From Mycobacterium kubicae (GTDB lineage: Bacteria; Actinomycetota; Actinomycetes; Mycobacteriales; Mycobacteriaceae): 64,000 nt of DNA. The DNA is taken from assembly GCF_015689175.1 (NCBI RefSeq), contig NZ_CP065047.1, positions 1,488,001 to 1,552,000 of the forward strand, read 5' to 3'. The notes beneath the pieces are model-generated. The model was not told the origin of the DNA. It saw only the letters and a list, made by a program, of their open reading frames with translations, and ran no database searches. A program made the translations under genes and the position numbers. This document shows, piece after piece, positions 36,232 through 45,632 of the stretch; the first letter of the stretch is position 1; each line of letters starts with the position of its first letter.

Positions 36232-38298
36232 ATGGCTTCAACAGGCTTCGACGCGGCTATCGAGTATCACATCGTTAACTCGCTGGGATGGCCTTCACTA
36301 AGACCTCTCCAGGCAGCCTCGGTTGAGCCAGTGCGGTCAGGTACGGATTGTGTTCTCGTTGCACCCACTGCTGGTGGCAAGACCGAGGCCGCTCTTTTTC
36401 CACTGCTCTCCGAGATGGTCGAAGGCAACTGGACGGGTACGACCATCCTCTATGTGACGCCACTTCGTGCGCTTCTGAACAACATTCACTCTCGTGTGAC
36501 CGCCTACTGCTCCTGGCTCGGCAGGACGGCGGGGTTATGGCACGGCGACATTGGGCAGTCGGAGCGTCGACGCATGCTTGCCGACAGGCCAGACATCTTG
36601 CTGACGACCCCGGAATCCATTGAGGCCATGCTCGTCTCGCGACGAGTCGATCATGAGCGGTTCTTGGGGTCCGTTCGAGCCGTCGTGGTCGACGAGCTGC
36701 ATGCGTTCGCTGGGTCTGACCGCGGTTGGCACCTACTCGCCGTGCTGGAGCGAGTGGAACGAATAGCTCGACACAAGATTCAGCGAGTGGGGCTTTCCGC
36801 GACCATTGGCAACCCAGAAGCGGTTGGCACGTGGATGCAGGGTTCGACCGAGGGGCGCAACCCGGTCACCGTGGTGCGCGAGAGGTCATCGCCGACGGTG
36901 AACCCAGAGATCACCCTCGATTACGTCGGGAGCATGGACAACGCCGCCACCGTCATTTCTCGGCTTCACCGGGGTGACAAGCGGCTGGTGTTCGCCGAAT
37001 CACGCCGTTCCGCAGAGGAACTCGCCTTTCTCTTACGCGAGCGTGACGTCCAGACGTTTGTGTCTCACTCGTCGCTCTCCGTCGACGAGAGGCGGCAGAG
37101 CGAACTTGCTTTCGCCGAAGCCAAAGACACGGTCATCGTCGCGACGTCGACCCTTGAGCTTGGCATCGACATTGGCGACCTCGATCGGGTCATTCAGATC
37201 GACGCCCCGCGCACGGTTTCGTCGTTCCTGCAAAGACTGGGCCGTACTGGCAGGCGACTGGGCACGAGCCGCAACACTCTGTTTCTCGCGACCAGCCTCG
37301 ACGGACTACTTGACGCCGCCGCCGTGCTACTGCTGTGGAAGCGCGGATTCGTCGAGAAAGTCGTTGCTCCACCGCATCCCCGCCACCTCGCTGCTCAACA
37401 ACTTCTTGCGCTGGCGCTCCAAGAGGGATCGTTTGGCGCCTCGGACTGGTCGCGGTGGTGGGGTGACCTTCCGCTCATGGCGGATGGCGCGGAGGTGCTG
37501 GCTTACCTGCGCGAGCAAGAGTTCCTCGTTGAAGATTCAGGGTCGTTGATGATCGGTCCGCGCGCGGAGAAGGAGTTCGGCAAGCGACACTTCATGGACC
37601 TTCTCTCGACGTTTGTTGCCGACCTGGAGTTGCGCGTTGTGGCGGGCATCAAGGAGATCGGATTCGTCTCGCCGCTCGCACTCCCGGCCCGGCCGGATCG
37701 CGAGCAGCGCCCCCTCATTCTGGCGGGTCGAGGTTGGTTAGTGCAACACGTCGACTGGGAGCGCTTCACTGTATGGGTCGAGGAAATTCCAACCAAGGGT
37801 GACGTGAAGTGGCCGTCCGGTGCCGTCACGCAATCGTTCGAGTTGTGCCAAGCCAAGAGAGAGGTGCTGCTTGGGGAAGAACCTAACGTCGAGTTGTCCA
37901 AACGTGTTCCAGCAGCACTGAAGCAACTCCGTGAAGAACGCGCCACGGAAGTCGACAACAACGGCCTCGTGCTGCATCCGCCCGGTACGGGAGGTACGCG
38001 GCTGTGGACCTGGGCCGGGCTGAAGGCGAACGCAACAGTTCTCGCTGGGGTGGGCATTGATGCGAACGGCGTGGAGAACGAAAGTGTCCTCCTCCCAGAA
38101 GGCATTTCCGCAGACGACGTCAAGGCTGCGGACCTCGATGCCGTTCCGCGCGTTGACGAGGAAGCTGTCTCAGGGCTCAAGTTCTCAGTAGCGCTGCCGC
38201 CGGATCTCGCGGCCAGGACGGTTGGCGAGCGGCTAGCTGATCTACGCGGTGCTGCGGAGACTGCCCAGGCCCGCATCGTTCGGTATCGCGCATGGTGA
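36232..38298 (+). CDS. brxHI: BREX system Lhr-like helicase BrxHI
   Basis: A 688-residue superfamily 2 helicase of the Lhr-like group. Motif I is VAPTAGGKTEAALFPLL near residue 45, motif Ia is LYVTPLRALLNN, motif II is VVVDELHAF near 153, motif III is VGLSATIGNPE, and the second RecA-like half has VATSTLELGIDIGDLDRVIQ and FLQRLGRTGRR. The C-terminal third (about 480-688) has no recognised domain. Completes the six-gene type 2 BREX set. The operon ends here; 80 bases separate it from the end of the opposing minus-strand unit. Confidence 0.92.
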   Translation: MASTGFDAAIEYHIVNSLGWPSLRPLQAASVEPVRSGTDCVLVAPTAGGKTEAALFPLLSEMVEGNWTGTTILYVTPLRALLNNIHSRVTAYCSWLGRTAGLWHGDIGQSERRRMLADRPDILLTTPESIEAMLVSRRVDHERFLGSVRAVVVDELHAFAGSDRGWHLLAVLERVERIARHKIQRVGLSATIGNPEAVGTWMQGSTEGRNPVTVVRERSSPTVNPEITLDYVGSMDNAATVISRLHRGDKRLVFAESRRSAEELAFLLRERDVQTFVSHSSLSVDERRQSELAFAEAKDTVIVATSTLELGIDIGDLDRVIQIDAPRTVSSFLQRLGRTGRRLGTSRNTLFLATSLDGLLDAAAVLLLWKRGFVEKVVAPPHPRHLAAQQLLALALQEGSFGASDWSRWWGDLPLMADGAEVLAYLREQEFLVEDSGSLMIGPRAEKEFGKRHFMDLLSTFVADLELRVVAGIKEIGFVSPLALPARPDREQRPLILAGRGWLVQHVDWERFTVWVEEIPTKGDVKWPSGAVTQSFELCQAKREVLLGEEPNVELSKRVPAALKQLREERATEVDNNGLVLHPPGTGGTRLWTWAGLKANATVLAGVGIDANGVENESVLLPEGISADDVKAADLDAVPRVDEEAVSGLKFSVALPPDLAARTVGERLADLRGAAETAQARIVRYRAW

Positions 38299-38378
38299 CG
38301 CGACGGCTCAGGAAGAACCATCGGACTCAAGTCCCGGAACGGCGTTCAAATGACGAGGATAGACTTCGTGCACCCCAC

Positions 38379-39932
38379 CTATGGCGACGCATCGCCTAGT
38401 TGGCGTAGAAATCGCCTTATGATGTAGCCAACCGTACCTGGTTGTGCTTCCCTCGTGGCTGCAGCCAAATCGATCAGTGAACTCCGAAGTGGCCGTTCAT
38501 CTTCCGAGAGGCTGCTATAAGTAGGGTCGAGGAAGAATGAAGCAGAGGTCGTTGACAGATAGCCGACTAGGTCGAGAAAGATCTCAAGCTGGCGAGCTGC
38601 GACACTCTTATCCACGTCTTCAGCTGGGCCGGCGACCATCGGCACGATGGCGAGGTCGTTCTCCCATAACTGCCGCTCTAGCGGATCATCGGCGAGCGTC
38701 AACACTGTGGCATTCGACGATCCGATCTCAACGTCTCCCCGTGCGGCACGCACTTCGTACATGAGCTCGTGGAAATCCTCGTCCTGTAAAGAATATCCGA
38801 CAAAAAGCATGTGCCGCATCAGGAGTAGCCCTTGAACGAGCCCCAGCAGGGCCCCGTACTGCCGCGGCATGCTCAGGAAGTCCGAGCGGGTGAGGATGAG
38901 GTGATCGTGGTCGTTGACTGATCCGTGCAGCTTCAGAAGCCATCGGCCCTCGGTATTCGACGGATTGGTCGGAAGCACGGCTAGTTCACGATCGCCGGTC
39001 GTGGCGGCAGCCTCGAAGAGTTGGTCGAAGTTCGTCGTTACCGCTTCCCTACTCGGTAGGGAGGCGAGTAGCCCGTGTAGGAGTGAGTACTTTTGCGCTG
39101 TTCCGAGCTCCGAGGCAACCTTCTTCTTCAGTCCACTTACACCTTTGCCTAGCCAGCGCTCGAGGAGAGTCGCTTGGTCGCGATAGTCCTTGTCCCTCAG
39201 AAGGTTTACGATGCCCGGCTCTACTCCACTGTTGAGCGCAACTTTGCGAAGTAGGTCAGCCCATGTAGGTAAGCCCGCGCCGGCGCTCACGCCCGCGCCG
39301 ATAAACAGAACGAGCTGGCTGTCAATCGCTGCTTCAGCGAGTCTTCGCGCGCATGACCGGAGATTAGGATTCGCCTGCTCGTTGAAGAGCCACGTCTCGG
39401 CGAGCGGTCTAGTTGAGATGACCTGGCGCCTAGCGCGCTGGCATGCTGCGTATTGTTTGTCCCCGAATGCCACAAGGATCATGTCGACATCGTGATTCCG
39501 CGCAATGCGGTCAAGCGCCAAGAGAAGGCCGTGAACGAGTTCTCCCTTCCTATTACGTGCACCTCCATGTCCGGACCCGATGACATTTACAGCGAGCCGG
39601 TACTTGGGCCATGCATAGATTCGGTCGTCGTCCCGTCGCCTTTGTAGCGCGGCGGTCGCCTGCTCGACGAACTCGTTAATGATTGGCGCGAAGACCGTGA
39701 AGTCGGAGTCGTCGCCCACCTGTCCCGCGTTTCCCAGCCAGATATGCGGCTCCTTCGCCGACGAGTCAAGCTGAACGACGTCGGCGTTGTTCCACGACCT
39801 GGGGATCGTCTTGCCGCGAAGCAACTTCTTCCACGACACGGTGATGTGGAAAGCCGCATCGGTCGGTATCAGGATGGCGTCGCATGCGAGCTTCGTGAGA
39901 TCACCATTGATGATGAAGAGATGGCCAGTCAC
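38379..39932 (-). CDS. macro-like domain fused to SIR2 domain, probable NADase effector
   Basis: A 517-residue protein. The N-terminal 170 residues look like a macro fold, which binds ADP-ribose or related NAD products (INGDLTKLACDAILIPTD, then NVIGSGHGGARNRKGE, then DMILVAFGDKQYAACQRAR). From about 205 there is a SIR2 domain: LVLFIGAGVSAGAGLPTWADL, TTNFDQLFE with the conserved Asn, LLKLHGS with the catalytic-position His, and FVGYSLQDEDF. SIR2 domains of this bacterial type deplete NAD+ in several phage-defence systems. AAGGGAGG abuts the ATG at 39938 with no spacer but lies six bases from the GTG at 39932, so 39932 is chosen. It follows nurA on the same strand after 85 bases (91 to the chosen start). 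Macro assignment is tentative. Confidence 0.8.
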   Translation of the reverse strand: MTGHLFIINGDLTKLACDAILIPTDAAFHITVSWKKLLRGKTIPRSWNNADVVQLDSSAKEPHIWLGNAGQVGDDSDFTVFAPIINEFVEQATAALQRRRDDDRIYAWPKYRLAVNVIGSGHGGARNRKGELVHGLLLALDRIARNHDVDMILVAFGDKQYAACQRARRQVISTRPLAETWLFNEQANPNLRSCARRLAEAAIDSQLVLFIGAGVSAGAGLPTWADLLRKVALNSGVEPGIVNLLRDKDYRDQATLLERWLGKGVSGLKKKVASELGTAQKYSLLHGLLASLPSREAVTTNFDQLFEAAATTGDRELAVLPTNPSNTEGRWLLKLHGSVNDHDHLILTRSDFLSMPRQYGALLGLVQGLLLMRHMLFVGYSLQDEDFHELMYEVRAARGDVEIGSSNATVLTLADDPLERQLWENDLAIVPMVAGPAEDVDKSVAARQLEIFLDLVGYLSTTSASFFLDPTYSSLSEDERPLRSSLIDLAAATREAQPGTVGYIIRRFLRQLGDASP

Positions 39933-40023
39933 GGTCATCCTCCCTTCGCATGTAGCTAAACGACGTCGCTGCTAGTGAGTGGCACGCTGCCAAAGCGCCA
40001 TTGACCCACCGTCTAGGCATAGC

Positions 40024-41019
40024 TCACTCAGTGGTCCCGAGCTTGTGCGCGGCCATCCGAAGACTCCGATAAAGCAACGTCGCATCGCCCAGCTGGTGCC
40101 GAAGCCACTTCTCGAGTCCGGCGATCGGTACAAGATTCTGCGGTGCGCGTGGCTCTTTGTATTCCACAGAGGCGAACCTGGGGAACAACACTTGCGTCAT
40201 GTTCGCCGTTGCGATGACATCTTTGAGGCTGCGGTCGGCCGCAGCCTCGAGCCGCACAATGCCAGCCCACGGGCTTCCCGGCAGACACGGTAGACGCAAA
40301 TACCACGAATACCTGTCCCATCCTGAAGCGATCACGAAGATAGGTGAGCGATCGGCCGTCCGCAGTTCGCTAACAACCGCGTTGAGGCCAGGCGGAAGAT
40401 ATTGCACGCCATGCGTCTTGACGTAACCGAGCGCTCGCGACAGGTGCGCCTTTCCGCGTAGCGGGCCGTCTACGACTAACAGGTCGTTCTCCTCCGATGG
40501 ATTCGGGCCGGGCCGATTTCGCGCCTCAACCGCCACCGTCAGCTCTAAGTCAGCCAGCACGCGCTGCAACGCGTTCGTCAGCGAGGCACCGGGTGGGGCT
40601 TCTTCGTCGGAAACCGTTCGATGAAATACGTAGGGTTCGAAGCCGGCGTCGATAGTTTCTGCTGTCGCCGCTTCAGAGAAAAGACCTCGTCGAACTTCGG
40701 AGGCGATGACGTCCGCGCCAGCCGCGGATGCTCGAACGACTCCTGCCGCGTAACTCGCGCAGAGACCCGGTACAGCGCGGTTGCCCTCACCGTTAGGGGC
40801 GTCAAGATCGTCGATCCACGCGCGTGCATCTATTCTGCGTACCCCATCTACAAAGAGCACGCTTTGAGGTACGGGAGTCGCGGTGTCCGGTGCGATCGGT
40901 GCCCACCCGGAGCCGCCGACTTCCGGAGTTGCATCAACCTTCGACGAAGTCTCGGCAAGCTCCTGAATATCAATGGCCGTACCGTAACTCGGGTCCCACC
41001 CGTCAACGCTAAATCGCAC
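40024..41019 (-). CDS. nurA: NurA-like 5'-3' nuclease
   Basis: A 331-residue protein with the NurA domain pattern, a nuclease that works with the HerA translocase to resect DNA ends. Visible are VLFVDGVRRIDARAW (first metal-binding Asp), LLVVDGPLRGKAHL (second conserved Asp), GYVKTHGVQYLP, the WYLRLPCLPGSPWAGIVRLE strand region in two parts, and the C-terminal FASVEYKEPRAPQNLVPIAG block, followed by LEKWLRHQLGD. Starts at a GTG two bases after the rad50/sbcC stop, so it is tightly coupled. Its presence after HerA, Mre11 and Rad50 genes recreates the archaeal four-gene set. Family assignment rests on these motifs and on context. Confidence 0.8.
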   Translation of the reverse strand: MRFSVDGWDPSYGTAIDIQELAETSSKVDATPEVGGSGWAPIAPDTATPVPQSVLFVDGVRRIDARAWIDDLDAPNGEGNRAVPGLCASYAAGVVRASAAGADVIASEVRRGLFSEAATAETIDAGFEPYVFHRTVSDEEAPPGASLTNALQRVLADLELTVAVEARNRPGPNPSEENDLLVVDGPLRGKAHLSRALGYVKTHGVQYLPPGLNAVVSELRTADRSPIFVIASGWDRYSWYLRLPCLPGSPWAGIVRLEAAADRSLKDVIATANMTQVLFPRFASVEYKEPRAPQNLVPIAGLEKWLRHQLGDATLLYRSLRMAAHKLGTTE

Positions 41020-41021
41020 GA

Positions 41022-44000
41022 CTAGACCGCCAGGCGCTCGATATGCGAACCCGCGTTGTCGCGACTTACCTCAAATCGGACCGGGATCCGCTCCGCCAGT
41101 GCGCCCACGTGCGTGATAACTCCCACCATCCGGGAGCCGGACGACGCTAGGTTTTCCAAAGTGCCGGCGACAATGTCAAGTGTCGCCTCGTCAAGCGTGC
41201 CGAATCCCTCGTCCAAGAAGATCGACTCGAGCTTGTTCGCGCCGGCAGCGGACAGAGACGTGACCTGCTCGGAGAGCGCCAACGCTAACGCCAGTGATGC
41301 TTGGAACGTTTCGCCACCCGAAAGGGTCTTCACGAGACGACACATGTCCGCGTCGTTGTGATCGATGACGAGAAGATCTTGCTCGTTGCGCGTGAGTTCG
41401 AATTGCCCACTCGACAGCTCGAGCAGAATTGCCGAAGCATCGCGCAACAGCGCATCGAGGGCGCTCGCGATCAGCCATCGTGGAAAGCCGTTAGCACGCA
41501 TTAATTGTGACAACATCTGCGCAACGCTGGCAGTCTCTTCGGCTGCTTGCATCTCAGCACGCATCTTCATGGCTTGAGAGCGCCGCTCTTTGGCGTGTTT
41601 GAACGCAGCCTCTGCGGTTGCTAGTGCGGCGGCTACCGCGGCGGTGGCGCGGTCGGCGAGTGCGACGGGCGATAGGTCCTCATCGACCTCGACGCCATGT
41701 TGCACCATGTCCTGCGACAATCTTGTCGCCGCATCACCCAATCGTTTCTCTGCTTCAGCAATGACCTCTTGCTGTGCGGAGATTTGAGTTGTTCTTGCTG
41801 CCGCTTCTGCATCAGCCCATTTGACGAACAAGTCCCAGTCGGTCGCAAGATCTGTCCCAACAATCTCGGGTGCGCCGTATTGGGACAGCGGATCGCGTAG
41901 GCGTTGCATTTGCTGTCGACTCGTCGCGATCGCGCTCTCGGCCACTGCGAGGGCGTCACGCGCGGTGGAGGTCGATTCGCGGGCCGTGCCGATCGCCTTG
42001 GTGGCTCCGGCAAGTTGCGCTTCGAGTGCTTTCACGCGTGCTAATTCGGCACTTGTCTCGTCCCTGGCCAAGCCGGCCGTCAGTATCTGATTGAGCTCGG
42101 CGAGTCGTTCGCAGGCGGTTTTAAGCGCACCACTTGTTCGCTGGAGGTCGAGCGAAGCAGCAGTAAGCTGTTCGTTGGAAGCCCTCGCGGCCTGCTCTGC
42201 TTCATCCTTTGCAGCTTTCGTATGTGCTGCAAGGTCATTGGCTTCCTTCGCCGTAGCCTGGAGTGCCGCCAGTTGTTCGGCGACAGTCTGGGACATTTCG
42301 TCTGCCCAGTTCGTTAATTTCCTCCAGGATGCAGCGACGGCCGTGTCATCAATCGTCGGCGGTGCGAGAGAGATAACACCGTCGCGGACCAAGTTCAGAG
42401 CCGTGAGCGCTTCGCGTGACGCGGCATTGCATCCCTTGACGTCTTCGGCGGCCGACCGAACGGCATCTCGTGCGTCGGCGACTGCTACATCCGCATTCTG
42501 GCGCCGCTGCTCAGTTGACGCGCGCTCCTCGATCTTGGCCGCGACACTAGCACGAACTTCGTTCGCCGCATCACGTACGTCGCTTAGTCGTTCGTTCTTA
42601 GACGTCGATAGACCTTGTGCTATTGCAGGACTTGCTGTCATGTCAAGCGCAGGGAGCTTCTCTTTGAGAGCCAGCCTTAGCGCTTCGCACCGCTCTATGC
42701 GTCGAACGTGCGCTGCCTCAGCGCTCCGTTGAGAGGCTCGCAACTCAGTCAACGAGGCTGCGGCGCGATCATAATCTGCCCGCGCAGTAGTTACCGCCTC
42801 CTGAAAGCGCTGCAAATCAACATCATTCGCATCGGCCAAGACCGCGACTATCTCGTGACCACACACCGGGCATTCGTCACCCACACTCAGGCCCGTTCTA
42901 AGCGCCGCGGCCTGATTGGCATGCTCGGCTTCGCGTAGAGAGCGTTCGGCACCTGCCAATGCGGTCGACGCCGCATCAGCTACGGTTTGAGCCTCTCGAA
43001 CCGATTCACGTATCGCATCCCGCGTTGCATACTCTTCGAGCTCTTCGGCAATGGTCGAGATAAGGTCGTCGACAGCCGATCTCGCCGCAGCGAGGATCTC
43101 TGCTGCCGGTAACGTAGCAATCGCGGCAGCAATGTTCTTCTGCTCGCCTTCCCTCACTGCCAAGGTTTCTTCAGCTTCGCTCAGAGCCGCTGTGGCCTCA
43201 GCAGTTTTCGCGCCCAGTGCCTCAATACCTTGGGGCTCCTTGATATCGCGTAGCTTCGCCAATTCAGCCGCTGTAGCCGCTACCGCCGCGTCGGCGTCGG
43301 TCGCGGCTTGAGCTGCGCTGGCCGCTGCATTGCGCGCAGCGTCCGCGTCTGCCTCCGCCATCATGCGGGTATTCTTTGCCTCCCCAAGCAGGCGTTCTGC
43401 TTCGGTGGCTGCCAGTTCTAACTCTGGCAGCCGCTCTTTCAGCTGATCGGCTTCGAGCCAGTATTCAAGTCTTCGCTCCAACTCATGTCGAGGAGCAGCG
43501 GTCTGGAGACTCTCGCGAAACTCTTGTTCTCGGCGCTCGGCCGCACACTGAGCCTCCTCTGCAGATTGCAGTTCGGTAGCCCGCTTTTGACGCTCGTTTT
43601 CGAGTTCGTCCACACCGGCTGGTTTGGCAACCGCCGCAAGCAACGAATGCTCCGCCGAGAGGGACTCCAGATTGCTTTGGGCAAGAACTACTGCCTCGGA
43701 CGCCAGCTTTACCGCCGGAACCTCCACCGTCGTGACGTGCTGTTGGAACTCACGCAGCGTGGACACGACCGTCGCCATTTCGACAACGTGCTCGTCTGTA
43801 GCATCGGCGAATTCCGATAGTTGGTCATCGAGTGTGGCGGCCTTCGCCTTTGCTTCCGCCGAGCGGCCGTATGCCGCGCTCTGGATCGCGCCATAGATCT
43901 TGTATCCGAGAAGATTCTCCAAGATATCTTGGCGATCAGCATTTTTCGCGTGTAGGAAGCGCGCGAACTCGCCTTGCGGCAGCGCGACAGACTGCGTGAA

Positions 44001-44444
44001 TTGGTCGAAGTTCAAACCCAGAAGGTTCTCGACGGCACGACTGACGTCTCGACCGCTCGCGATCGGTACCGTTTCGTCTTCGGCGTCGCCTAGCGCGGAT
44101 GCCTGAACGAACTGCTCAAGTCGCGCCTCTCTGACGGAGATGGCCTGAGTCTTTCCTCCGCCGCGACGCACGTCGCGCAGTGCAACGTAGCGTTTACCTC
44201 CGACGTCGAAGACCAGTCGCACAATCGCGCGGGTGGCTGTGGGCGCCAGCGCCGAAGCGACGGCGGCTCTGTCGTCCCATCGCGGAACTGTGCCGTAGAG
44301 GGCGAACACCATCGCGTCGATCACCGTGCTCTTGCCCGATCCCGTCGGGCCGACGAGAACGAAGAACTCGGCGTCGCGAAAGTCAATCCGGGCTTTGGTG
44401 CGGTAGGAGCAGAAGCCGTCAAGCTCGAGGATCACCGGCCGCAT
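41022..44444 (-). CDS. sbcC: Rad50/SbcC-type SMC ATPase
   Basis: A 1140-residue ATPase of the Rad50/SbcC family. Walker A is LVGPTGSGKSTVIDAMVFAL near residue 35 and the Q-loop region is FDQFTQSVALPQGEFARFL. Two very long Ala/Glu-rich coiled coils flank a zinc hook CPVC (GDECPVCGHEIV) near residue 521. The signature LSGGETFQASLALALAL and Walker B LESIFLDEGFGTLDEATL are at the C-terminal end. With the SbcD/Mre11 subunit it tethers and processes DNA ends. The start at 44444 is one base from the sbcD stop. Intact. Confidence 0.95.
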   Translation of the reverse strand: MRPVILELDGFCSYRTKARIDFRDAEFFVLVGPTGSGKSTVIDAMVFALYGTVPRWDDRAAVASALAPTATRAIVRLVFDVGGKRYVALRDVRRGGGKTQAISVREARLEQFVQASALGDAEDETVPIASGRDVSRAVENLLGLNFDQFTQSVALPQGEFARFLHAKNADRQDILENLLGYKIYGAIQSAAYGRSAEAKAKAATLDDQLSEFADATDEHVVEMATVVSTLREFQQHVTTVEVPAVKLASEAVVLAQSNLESLSAEHSLLAAVAKPAGVDELENERQKRATELQSAEEAQCAAERREQEFRESLQTAAPRHELERRLEYWLEADQLKERLPELELAATEAERLLGEAKNTRMMAEADADAARNAAASAAQAATDADAAVAATAAELAKLRDIKEPQGIEALGAKTAEATAALSEAEETLAVREGEQKNIAAAIATLPAAEILAAARSAVDDLISTIAEELEEYATRDAIRESVREAQTVADAASTALAGAERSLREAEHANQAAALRTGLSVGDECPVCGHEIVAVLADANDVDLQRFQEAVTTARADYDRAAASLTELRASQRSAEAAHVRRIERCEALRLALKEKLPALDMTASPAIAQGLSTSKNERLSDVRDAANEVRASVAAKIEERASTEQRRQNADVAVADARDAVRSAAEDVKGCNAASREALTALNLVRDGVISLAPPTIDDTAVAASWRKLTNWADEMSQTVAEQLAALQATAKEANDLAAHTKAAKDEAEQAARASNEQLTAASLDLQRTSGALKTACERLAELNQILTAGLARDETSAELARVKALEAQLAGATKAIGTARESTSTARDALAVAESAIATSRQQMQRLRDPLSQYGAPEIVGTDLATDWDLFVKWADAEAAARTTQISAQQEVIAEAEKRLGDAATRLSQDMVQHGVEVDEDLSPVALADRATAAVAAALATAEAAFKHAKERRSQAMKMRAEMQAAEETASVAQMLSQLMRANGFPRWLIASALDALLRDASAILLELSSGQFELTRNEQDLLVIDHNDADMCRLVKTLSGGETFQASLALALALSEQVTSLSAAGANKLESIFLDEGFGTLDEATLDIVAGTLENLASSGSRMVGVITHVGALAERIPVRFEVSRDNAGSHIERLAV

Positions 44445-44445
44445 G

Positions 44446-45615
44446 TCAGGATGATCCTGAATCCGACGAGGTCAGCGCGTCGAGCAGTTGAGCGAACAAC
44501 GTTTCGAGGCGTGGATCGGAGATCTGACGTTCCTTACAGAACTCGCTGAACAACTCAATCGGTGACTGGTTCGAGCGGTCGGGGATGACGGGAGCGGCGG
44601 TTTGCGCGGCGAAACTTGGATCGACGCGGACCTCTAGAGCGTTCGGCAGCAAGTCAACCACCTCATCGCGTAGACCCGCCCGCGTCGGCTCCTCGACTAC
44701 TACGCGCAGATAGTCGTCGCCGTACGAGTCGGCATTGGCGGCCAAGCTTGCCACGGTGCCGTGGATCGTACGAAGACGTCGGCCCTTGGTGATCGGGATC
44801 TCGGTGATCGTCGCGGGTGTATTCGGCGACGCCTCGACGAGTAGCACTACGGAGTCGTTTTCTTCCTCACCGAAGTCGACGGCAATGGGAGAACCGCTGT
44901 AGTGCACGGGACACGGCGCGGGCATTTGCTGACGGCGGTGAAGGTGGCCGAGCGCTACATAGTGGGGGTCGGCACCAAAAGCTGTGGCCGGCACGTAGTA
45001 GTCGAAGATGGTTTGAGCGGCACGCTCGCCACCGCCCATCTTTCCGTCGATGATCGTCAGGTGCGCCATCATGATGTTTACCGCGCCGTCGGAGAATCCC
45101 GTCTTCAAGTGCTCGATCATTTCGCGAACCTGTTGGTCGTATGCAGCGGCATGTTCTGCGGGAGTGTTCAACAGGAGTTCGGCGGCACGTACGGCATACC
45201 GCGTCGTCAGGAACGGCAGCACTGCAACGTTGACTGTCTCACCCGTGCTCCTCGCAGCGAAGGACACGACGCCGCCGCTCTTCGCGGGGCGCGCCTGACC
45301 AAGGAGGTGAATACCTGCTGCCGCCATTAGCGGTCGGTAGGCGTCGAAAGTAATTGCGTGATCATGATTTCCTGCCATCGCGATTACTTCGGCGCCTGTC
45401 TTGCGCAGCTCGATCAGCGCGTGAACGACGAGCTGCTGCGCTGGCGCTGAGGGCGAAGAGGTTTCGTACAGGTCACCGGCGATCAGGACCGCGTCGACGG
45501 CCTCTCGGGACGCAATGTCGACGATCTCCTTGAGGACGTCCTTTTGTTCTTCGAGGCGGCTTCGGCCCTTCAGCGTCTTGCCGATGTGCCAGTCGGATGT
45601 GTGGAGGAACTTCAC
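44446..45615 (-). CDS. sbcD: Mre11/SbcD-type exonuclease
   Basis: A 389-residue calcineurin-like phosphoesterase of the SbcD/Mre11 family. All metal-site motifs are present: TSDWHIGKTL (Asp, His), AGDLYETS, MAGNHDHA, MMAHLTI and ALGHLHRRQ. The capping and C-terminal parts are of normal length. Partner of the ATPase encoded immediately downstream; as a complex it cuts hairpins and blocked ends. 17 bases separate its ATG from the herA stop. A mycobacterium would normally have other SbcCD-type or AdnAB end-processing enzymes, so this copy is probably an accessory, island-borne complex. Confidence 0.95.
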   Translation of the reverse strand: MKFLHTSDWHIGKTLKGRSRLEEQKDVLKEIVDIASREAVDAVLIAGDLYETSSPSAPAQQLVVHALIELRKTGAEVIAMAGNHDHAITFDAYRPLMAAAGIHLLGQARPAKSGGVVSFAARSTGETVNVAVLPFLTTRYAVRAAELLLNTPAEHAAAYDQQVREMIEHLKTGFSDGAVNIMMAHLTIIDGKMGGGERAAQTIFDYYVPATAFGADPHYVALGHLHRRQQMPAPCPVHYSGSPIAVDFGEEENDSVVLLVEASPNTPATITEIPITKGRRLRTIHGTVASLAANADSYGDDYLRVVVEEPTRAGLRDEVVDLLPNALEVRVDPSFAAQTAAPVIPDRSNQSPIELFSEFCKERQISDPRLETLFAQLLDALTSSDSGSS

Positions 45616-45632
45616 CGGTCGTCCTGAACGCG

